64,000 nucleotides of DNA from Caldifarciminota bacterium. GTDB lineage: Bacteria; Hydrothermota; Tepidihabitantia; B3-TA06. Where the stretch lies: contig JAFGSK010000081.1 in assembly GCA_016934635.1 (NCBI GenBank), positions 1 to 64,000 on the forward strand, read 5' to 3'. The notes under the pieces were generated by a model. The model was given only the letters and a program-made list of their open reading frames with translations, made no database searches and was not told where the DNA came from. Within the stretch, counting starts at the first letter, position 1. Each line of letters starts with the position of its first letter. The position numbers and the translations under genes are program-made. Below, in pieces: positions 1-9,263 of the stretch.

Positions 1-1
1 C

Positions 2-27
2 AGACAAGGGGTTTAAACCCCTTGTCT
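2..27. repeat. 26-base perfect palindrome
   Basis: The two arms AGACAAGGGG(TTT) and (AAA)CCCCTTGTCT form a perfect inverted repeat centred on TTTAAA. There is no loop, so it is as likely a protein-binding or repeat-element end as a terminator. No T-tract follows. Its source gene, if any, lies outside the window. Confidence 0.5.
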
Positions 28-128
28 CAACCTGGCTGTTAGCTACGTATTGATGCGACTTACCAACCAAATTTGCTCTGCGTTGTCGGACTAAAAGCGG
101 CTCAACAGGGGTTTTAACTCAGTCCCCA

Positions 129-142
129 GGCGTCGCCCCTAC
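129..142 (-). repeat. Interspersed GTAGGGGCG repeat fragment
   Basis: On the minus strand this reads GTAGGGGCGACGCC. Related copies with the GTAGGGGC core occur at 50077-50089 and 51505-51527, always between genes. It looks like a dispersed intergenic repeat; function unknown. Confidence 0.35.
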
Positions 143-185
143 GAATCCGCTTCTTCTAAAACGTTCAATTTCATCGAACATTAAT

Positions 186-1049
186 CTACCAGGATACAAC
201 CTCCAGGGCCGGTCGTTTGGATTGCGTACCCTCAATCGCGCCGTAGTCGCGAAAGCGATGGGTATAATCTGTTTCATCCAATACCCGGAGCATAATCCCG
301 TAATTATCACGAGCGCCGTCAATCCAGTCTTGTACCAGTGAGGTCAACGTGATGTAGAAATAACCCACGTCCGTGGTGTTGTCCGAGATCATGGCGAAGT
401 CGTCTGCGTCGGGTTCGTTGTTCCAGGTTAGGCCTTCGGCCTGCCAATCATCCCGAGGAAGGTAGATTTCGATCTCGATCTCTTCGCCCTCGCCGTATTC
501 GCGATAGAGCCTGAGCCTGGCTCCGTGAAGGGTTTCTCCTGCTGGTATGCCGGGTGTCGGGAACCAAAACCAGGCGTGAAAGAAGGCGTCCTGGCTCTCC
601 CAGCTATCGTCATATCCTACCCTCAGGAACTCTCCGCCTTCGTACGATGTATCAGGGACGTAGCTGAAGGTATAAGTATCTTCGGACGGAGCGATTTCTC
701 GGCCGTTCACCTGAACCTCGATGTCGACGCTGCCTTCTCCGGTATTGCCTTCGGCGTCTTCAGCCGTAACCGTGATTGTTACAGTGGTGGTGCCCCAGAC
801 GAAGTCCGGAGCGGTCCAGCGCGCCGAGTCTCCCATGTTTTCTATCGTCTCCTGGTTCTCAGAGGCTTCCCACGCATAGGTTACCTCGCCTGATGCGCCG
901 GCTACGTCGCAGTGAAGTATCGTGCTTTCGCCCGGAGCAAGGGTCGCATCTTCGACAGTAGGGCCTTCGATTTCTAGCTCGCCTTCTTCACAAAAGACCA
1001 TGACCGAAAGCGCTCCTAGTGCCAAAAGCAGTACGATCGCTCTTTTCAT
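186..1049 (-). CDS. Secreted Ig-like / DNRLRE domain protein
   Basis: A 287-residue exported protein. The start at 1049 is chosen because AAGGAGG lies 5 bases upstream and a hydrophobic signal peptide (MKRAIVLLLALGALSVMVFC) follows at once. A longer reading frame upstream lacks a ribosome site. Residues about 25-120 look like an Ig/PKD-like beta-sandwich (YAWEAS, ARWTAPD, VTITVTAED). Residues about 125-287 match the DNRLRE family, with its typical LTWNNEP, YGIMLRV and KRPALEV motifs. DNRLRE modules occur in secreted surface or carbohydrate-associated proteins. The Cys at the signal end could be a lipobox, but it is weak. The exact ligand cannot be told. Confidence 0.8.
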   Translation of the reverse strand: MKRAIVLLLALGALSVMVFCEEGELEIEGPTVEDATLAPGESTILHCDVAGASGEVTYAWEASENQETIENMGDSARWTAPDFVWGTTTVTITVTAEDAEGNTGEGSVDIEVQVNGREIAPSEDTYTFSYVPDTSYEGGEFLRVGYDDSWESQDAFFHAWFWFPTPGIPAGETLHGARLRLYREYGEGEEIEIEIYLPRDDWQAEGLTWNNEPDADDFAMISDNTTDVGYFYITLTSLVQDWIDGARDNYGIMLRVLDETDYTHRFRDYGAIEGTQSKRPALEVVSW

Positions 1050-1451
1050 TAATGCCTCCTTGATTGAAGGTTTACTTATCCGTTTAAGGTTCTTTTCACC
1101 TGGCAGAAGTCTCCAGGTTGATAATAATATCGCCCTGCCTTTCAGCTGCAAGTAATGCATAGAGAAGTAAAGATATGGGGTAAAACCGATACACTAAAGT
1201 TGAAAAGGCGCAAGCCAAACCTCCATATTTATCCTGATAGAATACCCCTTGATTTCGGTCTGTCAACCCAAACCGTCTCAATGAATCGTCTCGATTCCCT
1301 TATTCTATTTTATAAGCAAAGACTTCAGAGCTTGACAAACGTGCCTAATATGATAGTATCTAATTCGGTAAGAGGATCCAGAGTTGGGAAAAATGCATAT
1401 GCTGAACGTCGATGAATAAATAGATATCAGGAGGAATACATTTCGAGTGAA
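1050..1451. other. Intergenic region with divergent control signals
   Basis: 402 bases between the divergent genes. It holds the ribosome site of the minus-strand gene at its left end and the promoter at 1332-1359 for the plus-strand cyclase gene. An 86-codon plus-strand frame at 1155-1415 has no ribosome site and no recognisable composition, so it is not called as a gene. Confidence 0.5.
1332..1359 (+). promoter_or_regulatory. Sigma70 promoter of the cyclase gene
   Basis: TTGACA at 1332-1337 and TAGTAT at 1354-1359 with a 16-base spacer. It lies about 85 bases ahead of the cyclase ribosome site AGGAGG (1429-1434). Confidence 0.6.
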
Positions 1452-4400
1452 ATGACCGGAAGATACGCAGAACGTCGTCTTGTAACAGTTTTTTTCGCAG
1501 ACCTGGCGAATTTCACTTCACTTTGTCACCGAATAGATCCAGAAGACACGGTAAGAATAGCCAATATTTGCTTTGAGCACATAAACAACGTGGTAGAAGG
1601 CAACGGCGGGTTAATACACAAGTACGACGGAGATGCAGTGATGTGTTTGTTCGGGTTTCCGGTAGCCTATGAAGATGTACCTGAAAGGGCTGTAAAAGCT
1701 GGACTCCAACTTATAGAAAAAATGTCTGAAATAAATGAGTCGGTCTTTAAGGAAACGGGTTTAGAGTGCAATCTAGGATTACACATAGGTATTCATTCGG
1801 GTCTGGCGGTTGTAGCCGAGGTCGGGTCGGGTGAAAAAAAGGAATATACCGTGATGGGGGACACGGTAAATTTAGCCTCCCGTTTGAAGGATACCGCTGT
1901 TACAGGAGAGATACTCGTATCAGAGCAAATTTATAAAGCTACCCAGTACCTTTTTGAATTCAGGGAGGCCGAATCCTGTACGCTTAAAGGTATTGTTGGA
2001 AAGATGAAATTATATCAACCCTTAAAGATAAGACAAATCCCTGGAGCAAAGAGGGGTATAAAAGGCCTGTACTCGCCCCTCGTCGGAAGGAAGACTGAAT
2101 TCAAATTGATGAAAGAGAAGATCTTTAGATTGAAGGAGGGCAACAGCGGAATCCTTTTCGTAACCGGGGATGCAGGTATTGGCAAGTCCAGGTTTTGGCA
2201 GGAGACAAAAAACTTTATAGAGGACGAGGGCTTAGGTATTAACGTCCTGGAAGGTCAATGCCTGTACCATGGGGAACACCTTTCGTACTGGCCTGTTTTA
2301 CAGATACTGGAACAAATCTATGCTGTAACGGATAAAGATAACCAGGATATAATTAAAGCCAAGATCGTTGAAAAAACCAAAGAGATTCTTCCAAAAACCT
2401 GGAAGGATGTGGCGCCTTACATCGGTCACCTTTTCTCACTAGAGTTTACAGGCGAGCTTGGAGAGAAGGTGAAATACCTTGATCCCAAGGACATACAGAT
2501 CAAGATACTGGGGAGTATCAAGGCTTTATTGCAAGGGATTTCAGAAAAGGCACCTTTGCTCCTTACTATAGAAGATTATCACTGGATCGATGCTGCGTCG
2601 CTTGAGTTCATTCGGTTTATGTTTGGTGGGGTTGATTTTTCCACATCTTCAAACTTGATGTTGTTATGCCTTGCCAGGGTGCGTAAGGAGAAAGCGTGCT
2701 TTAAGATAATGGAGGAACTCAAGCATGAACCGACCGCCGACAAGTATACTGAAATAAGACTCGAGCCTTTGGATAATTATTCTTCACTTGAACTCACCTA
2801 CAACCTTTTGGAGATTCCCGGTTTTACCGAGGATTTTAAGGAAAAGCTCCTTGCCAAGGCTGAAGGTAACCCTTTCTTTCTTGAAGAGATAATCAACTCA
2901 TTTATCGATTCCGGTGCCCTTTACTATGAGGCCGGGATGTGGAAAATCAGGGGAAAGGTCGAAGACATCCGGATACCGGATACTATACAATTGGTTATCG
3001 CTGCGAGATTGGATAGATTAGAGGACAGCCTGAAAAGCGTTTTACAGATGGCTTCGGTGATCGGGAGAACGTTCTATGAAAGCATCCTTGCCCAGATACA
3101 TGAAGATAAAAAACGACTGATCGAGTATCTTGAGACGCTTGAAGAGTACGAATTCATTTTACAATTGATTTCTTCGGGACAGTCAAGGGAAGATATAGAG
3201 TACATGTTCAAACATCCTTTAATACAACAAGTTACTTACACCAGTTTGTTGAAAAGCAAAAGGAGGAAGCTTCACAAAAAGGTAGCGGAGTCGATGGAGC
3301 TGCTTTACAAGGATCGAATAGACGACTTTGTGGCACTCATCGCTCAGCAATACGCGGCCAGCGACGAATACACCAAAGCTATTGAGTGGCTGGGAAAGGC
3401 AGGCAAGAAAGCAAAACAGACCTATGCGAATGAAGATGCCCTGGATTACTACCAGAAGTCGATTGCTATTATCGAGGAGCATAAAATCGATAACCGACAG
3501 GCTCTCGTTGCCGCTTACGAGGCTGTTGCGGATATTCATAAGACGGTGGGGGATAATGATCGGTCAATCCAGAATTACGAGAAGATTCTTGAGATTACTG
3601 ATGATGGATTGACTCACGCGAGGATAATAAGAAAGATTGGCGATACCTATCAGAAACAGAGCATGTACCCTGAAGCCCTTGAATATCTTGGGCAAAGCAA
3701 GAAGAAAATGGATGAACTCTGCGGCAAGATCAAAGAACTGGAAGATAAGGACGCTTACTTCATCGAACTTCACACCATCTATCACAGCCTTGCATGGGTT
3801 AACTATCTTGTCGGCGATTTTCCGAAGGCCCAGTCTTACTGCGAACAGTCCCTTGCCGAACTTTCGCATATCACCGACAAAAAGAAAAGGAACCTGGCTG
3901 AGGCAAGCACCCTCAATGTAATAGCCGCAATCGAGAGCAGAACAGGCCGGACCGAAGAATCGTACCAATGCTACCAGAAGGCTGAAAAGATATACAAAGA
4001 AGAGGGCGATCTCCCAGGCCTTGGAACCGTCTATAACAACTGTGTGAACTACTTCGCAGAGAAAGGCGACTATATAAGCTGTATCGAGTATCTGGAAAAA
4101 TCCTTGGAGATTGCATGTAAAACCGGCAGCGCATTGAGCGAAGCGATCACGAGTTATAACCTCGGGCACGAATACCTTAACCTGGGTAAGTTTGAGCTTG
4201 CCAGGATGTATTTGGATAGATATCAGAAACTCAACAAGCTGATTAACAACAGACTCGGAGAGGGATGGGCGAACGAAGCCTACAGTGATTTGTATGCAGA
4301 AGAGGGAGATAAAGAAAAGGCAATGGCTTCAATAGATAAGGCGATTGAAATCTTTGGGGTGGTCAAAAGCAAGATAAAGGAAACGAGCGCTAAACTTACA

Positions 4401-4802
4401 AAGGCCGATTTACTGATTGATACGGACAAATATGAAGCCGCAGAGGAATTACTCAAAGAGGTCGAGGAGTACGCAGAAAAAAACTCAATATCACACTATC
4501 TTGTATCTATTCATATTTCAAGGGGGCAGTTACATCTAAAGAAGGATGAGTTGAAAAAAGCCCTTGCAGAACTCCACAAGGCTGAGGAGGCTGTGAAGGA
4601 AGCGGGATGGACATCGGCCCTTACGAGTGTTTATTACTACCTGGGTCGGGTGCTGGAAAAACAGGGTGATGAGAAAGAAGGGGCCAAATATCTCAAGATG
4701 GCCAAGAAAACACTTAAGCAGACTGCAAAGAAGATAACGGATGAAGCCCTAAGAGAGTCGTATCTTAACAAGTCGTTCAATAGAAAAGTGCTTTCGGCAT
4801 AG
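1452..4802 (+). CDS. Class III nucleotide cyclase-AAA ATPase-TPR fusion
   Basis: A 1116-residue multidomain signalling protein. Residues about 8-190 form a class III adenylate/guanylate cyclase domain. The metal-binding Asp17 (FFADLANF) and Asp61 (KYDGDAVMCLFG), and the catalytic Asn140/Arg144 in MGDTVNLASRLK, are all present. Residues about 205-600 hold a STAND-type ATPase with P-loop GDAGIGKS at 239-246 and a Walker-B-like LLTIEDYHWID near 375. The C-terminal half, about 610-1090, is TPR repeats, probably a protein-binding sensor. It should make cAMP or cGMP under control of ligand-driven ATPase assembly. AGGAGG lies 17 bases before ATG 1452 but 5 bases before an in-frame ATT at 1440, so a slightly earlier non-ATG start is possible. 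It is coupled to the downstream channel gene. Confidence 0.88.
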   Translation: MTGRYAERRLVTVFFADLANFTSLCHRIDPEDTVRIANICFEHINNVVEGNGGLIHKYDGDAVMCLFGFPVAYEDVPERAVKAGLQLIEKMSEINESVFKETGLECNLGLHIGIHSGLAVVAEVGSGEKKEYTVMGDTVNLASRLKDTAVTGEILVSEQIYKATQYLFEFREAESCTLKGIVGKMKLYQPLKIRQIPGAKRGIKGLYSPLVGRKTEFKLMKEKIFRLKEGNSGILFVTGDAGIGKSRFWQETKNFIEDEGLGINVLEGQCLYHGEHLSYWPVLQILEQIYAVTDKDNQDIIKAKIVEKTKEILPKTWKDVAPYIGHLFSLEFTGELGEKVKYLDPKDIQIKILGSIKALLQGISEKAPLLLTIEDYHWIDAASLEFIRFMFGGVDFSTSSNLMLLCLARVRKEKACFKIMEELKHEPTADKYTEIRLEPLDNYSSLELTYNLLEIPGFTEDFKEKLLAKAEGNPFFLEEIINSFIDSGALYYEAGMWKIRGKVEDIRIPDTIQLVIAARLDRLEDSLKSVLQMASVIGRTFYESILAQIHEDKKRLIEYLETLEEYEFILQLISSGQSREDIEYMFKHPLIQQVTYTSLLKSKRRKLHKKVAESMELLYKDRIDDFVALIAQQYAASDEYTKAIEWLGKAGKKAKQTYANEDALDYYQKSIAIIEEHKIDNRQALVAAYEAVADIHKTVGDNDRSIQNYEKILEITDDGLTHARIIRKIGDTYQKQSMYPEALEYLGQSKKKMDELCGKIKELEDKDAYFIELHTIYHSLAWVNYLVGDFPKAQSYCEQSLAELSHITDKKKRNLAEASTLNVIAAIESRTGRTEESYQCYQKAEKIYKEEGDLPGLGTVYNNCVNYFAEKGDYISCIEYLEKSLEIACKTGSALSEAITSYNLGHEYLNLGKFELARMYLDRYQKLNKLINNRLGEGWANEAYSDLYAEEGDKEKAMASIDKAIEIFGVVKSKIKETSAKLTKADLLIDTDKYEAAEELLKEVEEYAEKNSISHYLVSIHISRGQLHLKKDELKKALAELHKAEEAVKEAGWTSALTSVYYYLGRVLEKQGDEKEGAKYLKMAKKTLKQTAKKITDEALRESYLNKSFNRKVLSA

Positions 4803-4811
4803 GAGGTTATC

Positions 4812-6026
4812 TTGCAGGAAATATTCACTCAAATAGAGGCGGCCTGGCCTGCAATCAGGGAATTCCTCTTAGGACCGGGTCTGGTTATCGGTATTACTGT
4901 AGGTTCTGCATTCCTCCTGACTCTCGTTCTTCGCTGGGTAACATCTGGACTGAGTAAGAGCAAGGTTCGAAAGAAGGTTGAAGACACTGAATCATACCGC
5001 CAGCGCCGTAACCGTATTATCCATGCGGTGAAGGTAGCCTTGAGAACCGTAATATGGACCGTGGCTGGAATTATTATCTTGTTTCAGATTTCACCTATGT
5101 TTGCAGACATTGTTGTAGGTCAAACCAAGGAAGGGAAGGACATATTATTGGCCAGATGGCTTATTGGTCCGGGATTAAGGATTGTTCTGTATGTGGTCGC
5201 AGCAGGGCTTCTGGCTTGGCTTGTGAACTTCTTCTCCCAGAAGGTTGTTGATCTTTCGGCCAAGAAAAAGGAGTCTTACGTAGAAAAAAAGACCCAGCGA
5301 AGGGAGACCATACTTCATTCCCTGAGGGTTCTGGTAACCGTTATAATCTGGGTAATTGCAGGTCTGATGGTTTTTACCGAACTCGGGGTTAAGGTTGGAG
5401 CAATAATCGCAGGTCTCGGTGTCATCGGCATCGCTGTCGGTTTCGGTGCTCAGAGCCTGATCAAGGATGTACTCGGAGGAATCTTTATCATTCTCGAAGA
5501 CCAGATGCGGTTAGGAGACGTGGTCAAGATCGGTGACGTGACCGGTACGGTGGAGAAAATGACCCTCAGGATTACCGTCCTGCGTGATATCAAAGGGCAT
5601 TACATAACCATTCCGAACGGCGAGATAAAGATAGTTGAGGATCTGACGCCTGACTGGTCGAGGGCAATAGTCAAGGTCGGCGTAGGGTATGGCTCGAACA
5701 TTGATGCTGTAGTCAAGGCCCTCCACGCCGCCGCAGAGGATCTGAAAGCTGATAAAAAAATGAGTAAATATCTCTTGGATGAACCTGTTATCAAGGCAAT
5801 CGACGATTTCGGCGACAGCGCCCTGGACGTTGCATTGTGGATCAAGTGCAACCCGGGACAGCAGTGGGACGTGGGTCGAATCGCGCGGCGCTACATCAAG
5901 ACCCGGTTCGATGAGGCCGGTATCGAGATTCCATTCCCGCAGATTACGCTTACGGTCGGCAAGGGGGAGGCGAAGCTGCTGGCTGCTTTGAAATCAGGCA
6001 CCCTTAAGTCCGGAAAGAATAAGTAA
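4812..6026 (+). CDS. mscS: Mechanosensitive channel, MscS family
   Basis: A 404-residue inner-membrane protein starting at TTG 4812. Its ribosome site AGGAGG (4801-4806) overlaps the cyclase stop codon, so the two genes are translationally linked. Three hydrophobic segments (about residues 16-38, 75-100 and 120-145) precede the conserved pore-lining TM3 GVIGIAVGFGAQSLIKDVLG (about 200-220). The cytoplasmic beta domain follows (RLGDVVKIGDVTGTVEKM, ITIPNGEI). MscS channels open under membrane tension to release solutes. Pairing with a nucleotide cyclase hints at osmotic or turgor signalling, but that link is inference. Confidence 0.9.
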   Translation: MQEIFTQIEAAWPAIREFLLGPGLVIGITVGSAFLLTLVLRWVTSGLSKSKVRKKVEDTESYRQRRNRIIHAVKVALRTVIWTVAGIIILFQISPMFADIVVGQTKEGKDILLARWLIGPGLRIVLYVVAAGLLAWLVNFFSQKVVDLSAKKKESYVEKKTQRRETILHSLRVLVTVIIWVIAGLMVFTELGVKVGAIIAGLGVIGIAVGFGAQSLIKDVLGGIFIILEDQMRLGDVVKIGDVTGTVEKMTLRITVLRDIKGHYITIPNGEIKIVEDLTPDWSRAIVKVGVGYGSNIDAVVKALHAAAEDLKADKKMSKYLLDEPVIKAIDDFGDSALDVALWIKCNPGQQWDVGRIARRYIKTRFDEAGIEIPFPQITLTVGKGEAKLLAALKSGTLKSGKNK

Positions 6027-6062
6027 TTTTATTTATGAAGTTGCTGAGCCCTGGCGTATGGC

Positions 6063-6491
6063 ATGATTCCCTCAGACATCATTAGAACTAGTATAGCATT
6101 AGCTACCTTTTTCATTACTGCTTCTTGTTGTCGATTAGTGGAGACGAAACCTAATCAGCAGCCGCTTCAACCTTCACCTTCAGGCAAGTACGTCTTGAGG
6201 ATGCTTTACGAGATAACAGACGACGACACTTACTGGAAAATACAAATATCGGATAACGACGATAACGTCCTTTACAAAGACCCGGAAGGCTTTCTTGCCC
6301 GCTTCAACGTTTACTGGTGCTGGGATACTTCGAACCGTGTGTGGCTCTATAACTCCGATGACGGCAGGGTTTTCTTCTGGCAGGCGACCGACGCAGGTTG
6401 GGAAAAAGTCAAATGGGGGGCGGGTAAGGTTAATGAATGCGGCGTCGATGCGTTACCCCCTGACGAACTCTACCCCGCCTACGTTAAGTAG
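6063..6491 (+). CDS. Hypothetical lipoprotein
   Basis: A 142-residue protein with a signal peptide and a lipobox-like ITASC at residues 19-23, so probably a membrane-anchored lipoprotein. The mature part is rich in Asp, Trp and Tyr (SGKYVLRM, WKIQISDND, VWLYNSDDGRVFFW), a beta-strand-like pattern. No family recognised. It lies 36 bases after the channel gene and has no clear ribosome site, so it may be read from the same transcript. Confidence 0.55.
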   Translation: MIPSDIIRTSIALATFFITASCCRLVETKPNQQPLQPSPSGKYVLRMLYEITDDDTYWKIQISDNDDNVLYKDPEGFLARFNVYWCWDTSNRVWLYNSDDGRVFFWQATDAGWEKVKWGAGKVNECGVDALPPDELYPAYVK

Positions 6492-6568
6492 ACTTGCATT
6501 TCCCCGATAGATTGTTAGAATCGTTACGATTTTCAGACAAGATTATAAACTTGCCGAAAGGAGATAAC

Positions 6569-7747
6569 ATGAGGAAATTATTAATCATATTGATGCTCAT
6601 GGTTGCAGCCCTGAACGCGCAGATGATATATGGGGAGTGGTTTTGCCAGGCGCAGGACTGGTCCCTTATCCTTGCAGAGGACGGGAACTATAAATCCGGC
6701 TACTCAGGAATGGAAAGCGTCGGTCACTACTTCCTCGACGATTACTCGATAACCTTCCAGGATGCATATACTTACAATGCCTTTACCTATACCCTGCAGT
6801 TCGCAGGCGACGTGATGCAGTTCACCGACCAGATGGGCGGACAATACGTTTTCGTACGCGTGGGGTCAGCGGCTGAAACCCTTGGTCCGAGCACTTACCT
6901 CGAAGGGCCATCGACCTACGAAGCCCCGGAATTTGCATCTGCCGATGGGTACGTGCTGCGTGAAGACCACGTAAAGGCAGGGATAGACATTCTCGAGTTG
7001 ACCATAGGTGAGCGGATATCTGAACAAGAAGCAGATGCCCTTTTAAACGCCTGGATAAGGGATTTCAACCAGGACCCGCGAGCCGTGTACGAGGACCTTG
7101 ATGGTCTCATCGAATTGCGAGACAAACTCTACACGATCCAGGACCCGTGGGAAGTAGCGATGCTTCGAGCTTTGCTCGTTGGTTCATTCCACAACGAAGC
7201 TCTTAAAACCCCGCGCGATGAATGGCACGAGTTCCTTAAGATCATGTACGATCACGTGGAGGTTGTCGCTTTCGACCAGGCCAACCAGCTTGCGTTTACA
7301 GACAAGGATCTTGATGCTTATCTCGAATACATGGCGTTCCTTGCAGCCCTCAACACAGGCCAAATCTTAACCTGGACTCAGGAACAGCGCGAGGTATTAG
7401 CTGAGGAGGTTGCCGAAAATTTCTCCGGGTTGAGCCTGGAGGAGAAGAAGTTCCTGTGCGGGATGGATGTGCTTGCGAAATATCTCAATCATGCGTGGTA
7501 TGAGGCAGATAAGGCGACACGAAACCAGATTGCGCAGGGGATTGCAGGGAATAACGTTGCACCCAACCTTGATTACTCAGGTTTTTCGCCATGGACGAGC
7601 GCGGCAACCGGCTCCGAGATGGATGAGGACACCTATAATTTGCTGCACGACATCATGCTCGAAGAACATGCAGCAAGCATGAACGTTTTGTCTTCGATAA
7701 GCGGAACACCGGCTTACTACTACGAGGTCGTTGACGAGGAATACTGA
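6569..7747 (+). CDS. Secreted protein with lipocalin-like N-terminus
   Basis: A 392-residue exported protein. The start at 6569 is fixed by AAAGGAG five bases upstream and a signal peptide MRKLLIILMLMVAALNAQ. Residues about 20-95 show the GxW...DGxY...GxY...GDxMxF pattern of small lipocalin-like secreted domains. The remainder (about 130-390) is helical and acidic, with no recognised family; LSLEEKKFLCGMDVLAKYL is a typical stretch. It ends with TGA. Confidence 0.6.
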   Translation: MRKLLIILMLMVAALNAQMIYGEWFCQAQDWSLILAEDGNYKSGYSGMESVGHYFLDDYSITFQDAYTYNAFTYTLQFAGDVMQFTDQMGGQYVFVRVGSAAETLGPSTYLEGPSTYEAPEFASADGYVLREDHVKAGIDILELTIGERISEQEADALLNAWIRDFNQDPRAVYEDLDGLIELRDKLYTIQDPWEVAMLRALLVGSFHNEALKTPRDEWHEFLKIMYDHVEVVAFDQANQLAFTDKDLDAYLEYMAFLAALNTGQILTWTQEQREVLAEEVAENFSGLSLEEKKFLCGMDVLAKYLNHAWYEADKATRNQIAQGIAGNNVAPNLDYSGFSPWTSAATGSEMDEDTYNLLHDIMLEEHAASMNVLSSISGTPAYYYEVVDEEY

Positions 7748-7811
7748 ACACTGATCCTTTCGACCTGTTGTCGAGAGTTCTCAAAGAAGCTCGGTAAAAG
7801 GAGAATAACGT

Positions 7812-7829
7812 ATGAGGATAGTTCGTTAA
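7812..7829 (+). other. Five-codon upstream ORF (MRIVR)
   Basis: AAAAGGAG at about 7796-7803 is placed for an ATG at 7812 that encodes only MRIVR before TAA. The stop is one base ahead of the GNAT start at 7831, which has no good ribosome site of its own. This suggests translational coupling through a mini-ORF. Confidence 0.35.
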
Positions 7830-7830
7830 G

Positions 7831-8358
7831 ATGACTGCCCGTCTTTACGAAGGGGAGAGGGTTTTTCTCAGGCTGGTAACCCTGGAGGACGCTTCGGATA
7901 TAACAACCTGGAAAAGCGATCCGGTGGTTCAACATATGGCTCTTGGACCTGACATCGAAATCAATCTTGAAAACCAAACCGAAGATATTAAACGAGCCTT
8001 GGACTCAGAAGGGGAGCTTTATCTCGTAATAGTAGTGAAGGAGACAGGTTCTCCGATAGGATACGTGCGCGTCAACTGGATGGATTGTGACAAGCGTTTC
8101 GCATGGTTGAGATTCGCTCTTGGCTCAGAGAGAGGCAAAGGATACTCTAAGGACGCTTTGAGATGTTTGATTGCCCATCTCTTTGAACGTGGTATGCACC
8201 GCGCAGAGGCCGAGGTATATGAATTCAATATGGTGAGCTTGAGACTGCTGGAAGGTCTTGGGTTCAAGAAAGAAGGTCTTAAACGCGAGGCCTGTTTTGA
8301 AGGTAAAGGATACAGCGACATCGTGGTTCTGGGCTTGCTTGAAGCCGATTTTGTTTAA
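7831..8358 (+). CDS. GNAT N-acetyltransferase (RimJ/RimL type)
   Basis: A 175-residue cytoplasmic acetyltransferase of the RimJ/RimL branch. It opens with LYEGERVFLRLVTLEDASDI, has the acetyl-CoA loop region around RGKGYSKDALRCLIAHLFE, and ends with the family motif NMVSLRLLEGLGFKKEGLKR. It transfers acetyl from acetyl-CoA to a protein or small-molecule amine; the substrate is unknown. Translation probably depends on the upstream five-codon ORF. Confidence 0.85.
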   Translation: MTARLYEGERVFLRLVTLEDASDITTWKSDPVVQHMALGPDIEINLENQTEDIKRALDSEGELYLVIVVKETGSPIGYVRVNWMDCDKRFAWLRFALGSERGKGYSKDALRCLIAHLFERGMHRAEAEVYEFNMVSLRLLEGLGFKKEGLKREACFEGKGYSDIVVLGLLEADFV

Positions 8359-8461
8359 CTCCTCACATTACGTCGACAACCGCAGGAAGGGTCGACAGGT
8401 TCTTTAACCATTAAATCTGTAAGTTTTGTCCAGGACAGTTACCCTTGTCTGTCGCTTAAGT

Positions 8462-9163
8462 CTAACTTATGCTGTCTACGGGCTCAAGCTCGATGAACTC
8501 AAGAGAGTCGAACGAAACGTCGATAAGAGGGAAGCTTTCCCAATCAAAGTAGTCGTAGTGCCACCACTCCGAGGTTACGGTTGTGAATCCGGTAGAGGTC
8601 ATGAGGTGTGTCAAAAGTTCCCGGTTTTCCTTTTGTTTTTCAGATAAACCAGCGTATCCTCGATGGGAGCGTTCTGTAAACTCGTCGAACCCTGAGCCCA
8701 TATCGAGTTCGGTCCCTGTCGAATCCAGAAGTGTGAGATCTACCGCAGTACCTCTGTTGTGGCGTGATCCTCGATTGGGATTGGCAACGTAGCGTGTATC
8801 AGGCGCCAACTCCCACATCTGAAATTGCACACGCTGGGGCCGGTAGCAGTCGAACACCTTCAAACGATAGCCTAATGTTCTTGCTTTAAGGCTTACCGAG
8901 GCAAGGCTTTCAGCCATGCACGCCCGAGCAAAGCAGCGCGCCTCAGGATAAAGGACTTCACCCGTGAAGTTATCAGTGGTTGCGTACTTTATATCGAGAA
9001 TTATGGTCGAATCCAGACGATTGATCTCTATGAACGCCGCAGGATGGGTTGGCAGAAGGGGAAGGGTGTCTCGATGTGTCACTTCTTCGAGCATCTCTTC
9101 TTTTTTCCCACACCCCGGCAAGACTCCAAGGATAAGTAAACCGATTAGCACGTTTTTCTTCAC
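8462..9163 (-). CDS. ddpX: D-alanyl-D-alanine dipeptidase (VanX/DdpX), lipoprotein
   Basis: A 233-residue zinc dipeptidase that cleaves D-Ala-D-Ala. The GTG start leads into a lipoprotein signal ending LPGC, so it should be anchored in the envelope. The M15D family motifs are intact: YATTDNFTGEVLYP, FDCYRPQ, the zinc-binding SRHNRGTAVD and SEWWHYD (second His ligand with the catalytic region). VanX proteins act in vancomycin resistance, while DdpX-type enzymes recycle peptidoglycan dipeptide. No vanHA neighbours are present, so a recycling or cell-wall role is more likely. Confidence 0.88.
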   Translation of the reverse strand: MKKNVLIGLLILGVLPGCGKKEEMLEEVTHRDTLPLLPTHPAAFIEINRLDSTIILDIKYATTDNFTGEVLYPEARCFARACMAESLASVSLKARTLGYRLKVFDCYRPQRVQFQMWELAPDTRYVANPNRGSRHNRGTAVDLTLLDSTGTELDMGSGFDEFTERSHRGYAGLSEKQKENRELLTHLMTSTGFTTVTSEWWHYDYFDWESFPLIDVSFDSLEFIELEPVDSIS

Positions 9164-9213
9164 GAAATCCCTCTTGTATGCTTGTTATTCATTACTTTCC
9201 ATCAATATGACAT

Positions 9214-9235
9214 GAGGCCGTTTCAAAACGGCCTC
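9214..9235. terminator. Hairpin between minus-strand genes
   Basis: GAGGCCGTTT and AAACGGCCTC form a 10-base inverted repeat with a minimal loop, followed on the plus strand by TTCAATCT. It sits just downstream of the lipoprotein gene read from the right and probably stops that transcript. Confidence 0.5.
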
Positions 9236-9263
9236 TTCAATCTCAAGTGTAATCCGACTCCTC

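Noticed and set aside
1155..1415. 86-codon plus-strand ORF
   Set aside because: It crosses the promoter of the cyclase gene, has no ribosome site and shows no protein-like pattern.
3564..4169. 201-codon minus-strand ORF inside the cyclase gene
   Set aside because: Antisense shadow of the TPR region, with no ribosome site.
8462..9163. Vancomycin resistance cluster
   Set aside because: Only the VanX-like dipeptidase is present; no vanH, vanA or vanRS neighbours, so a recycling role is more likely.
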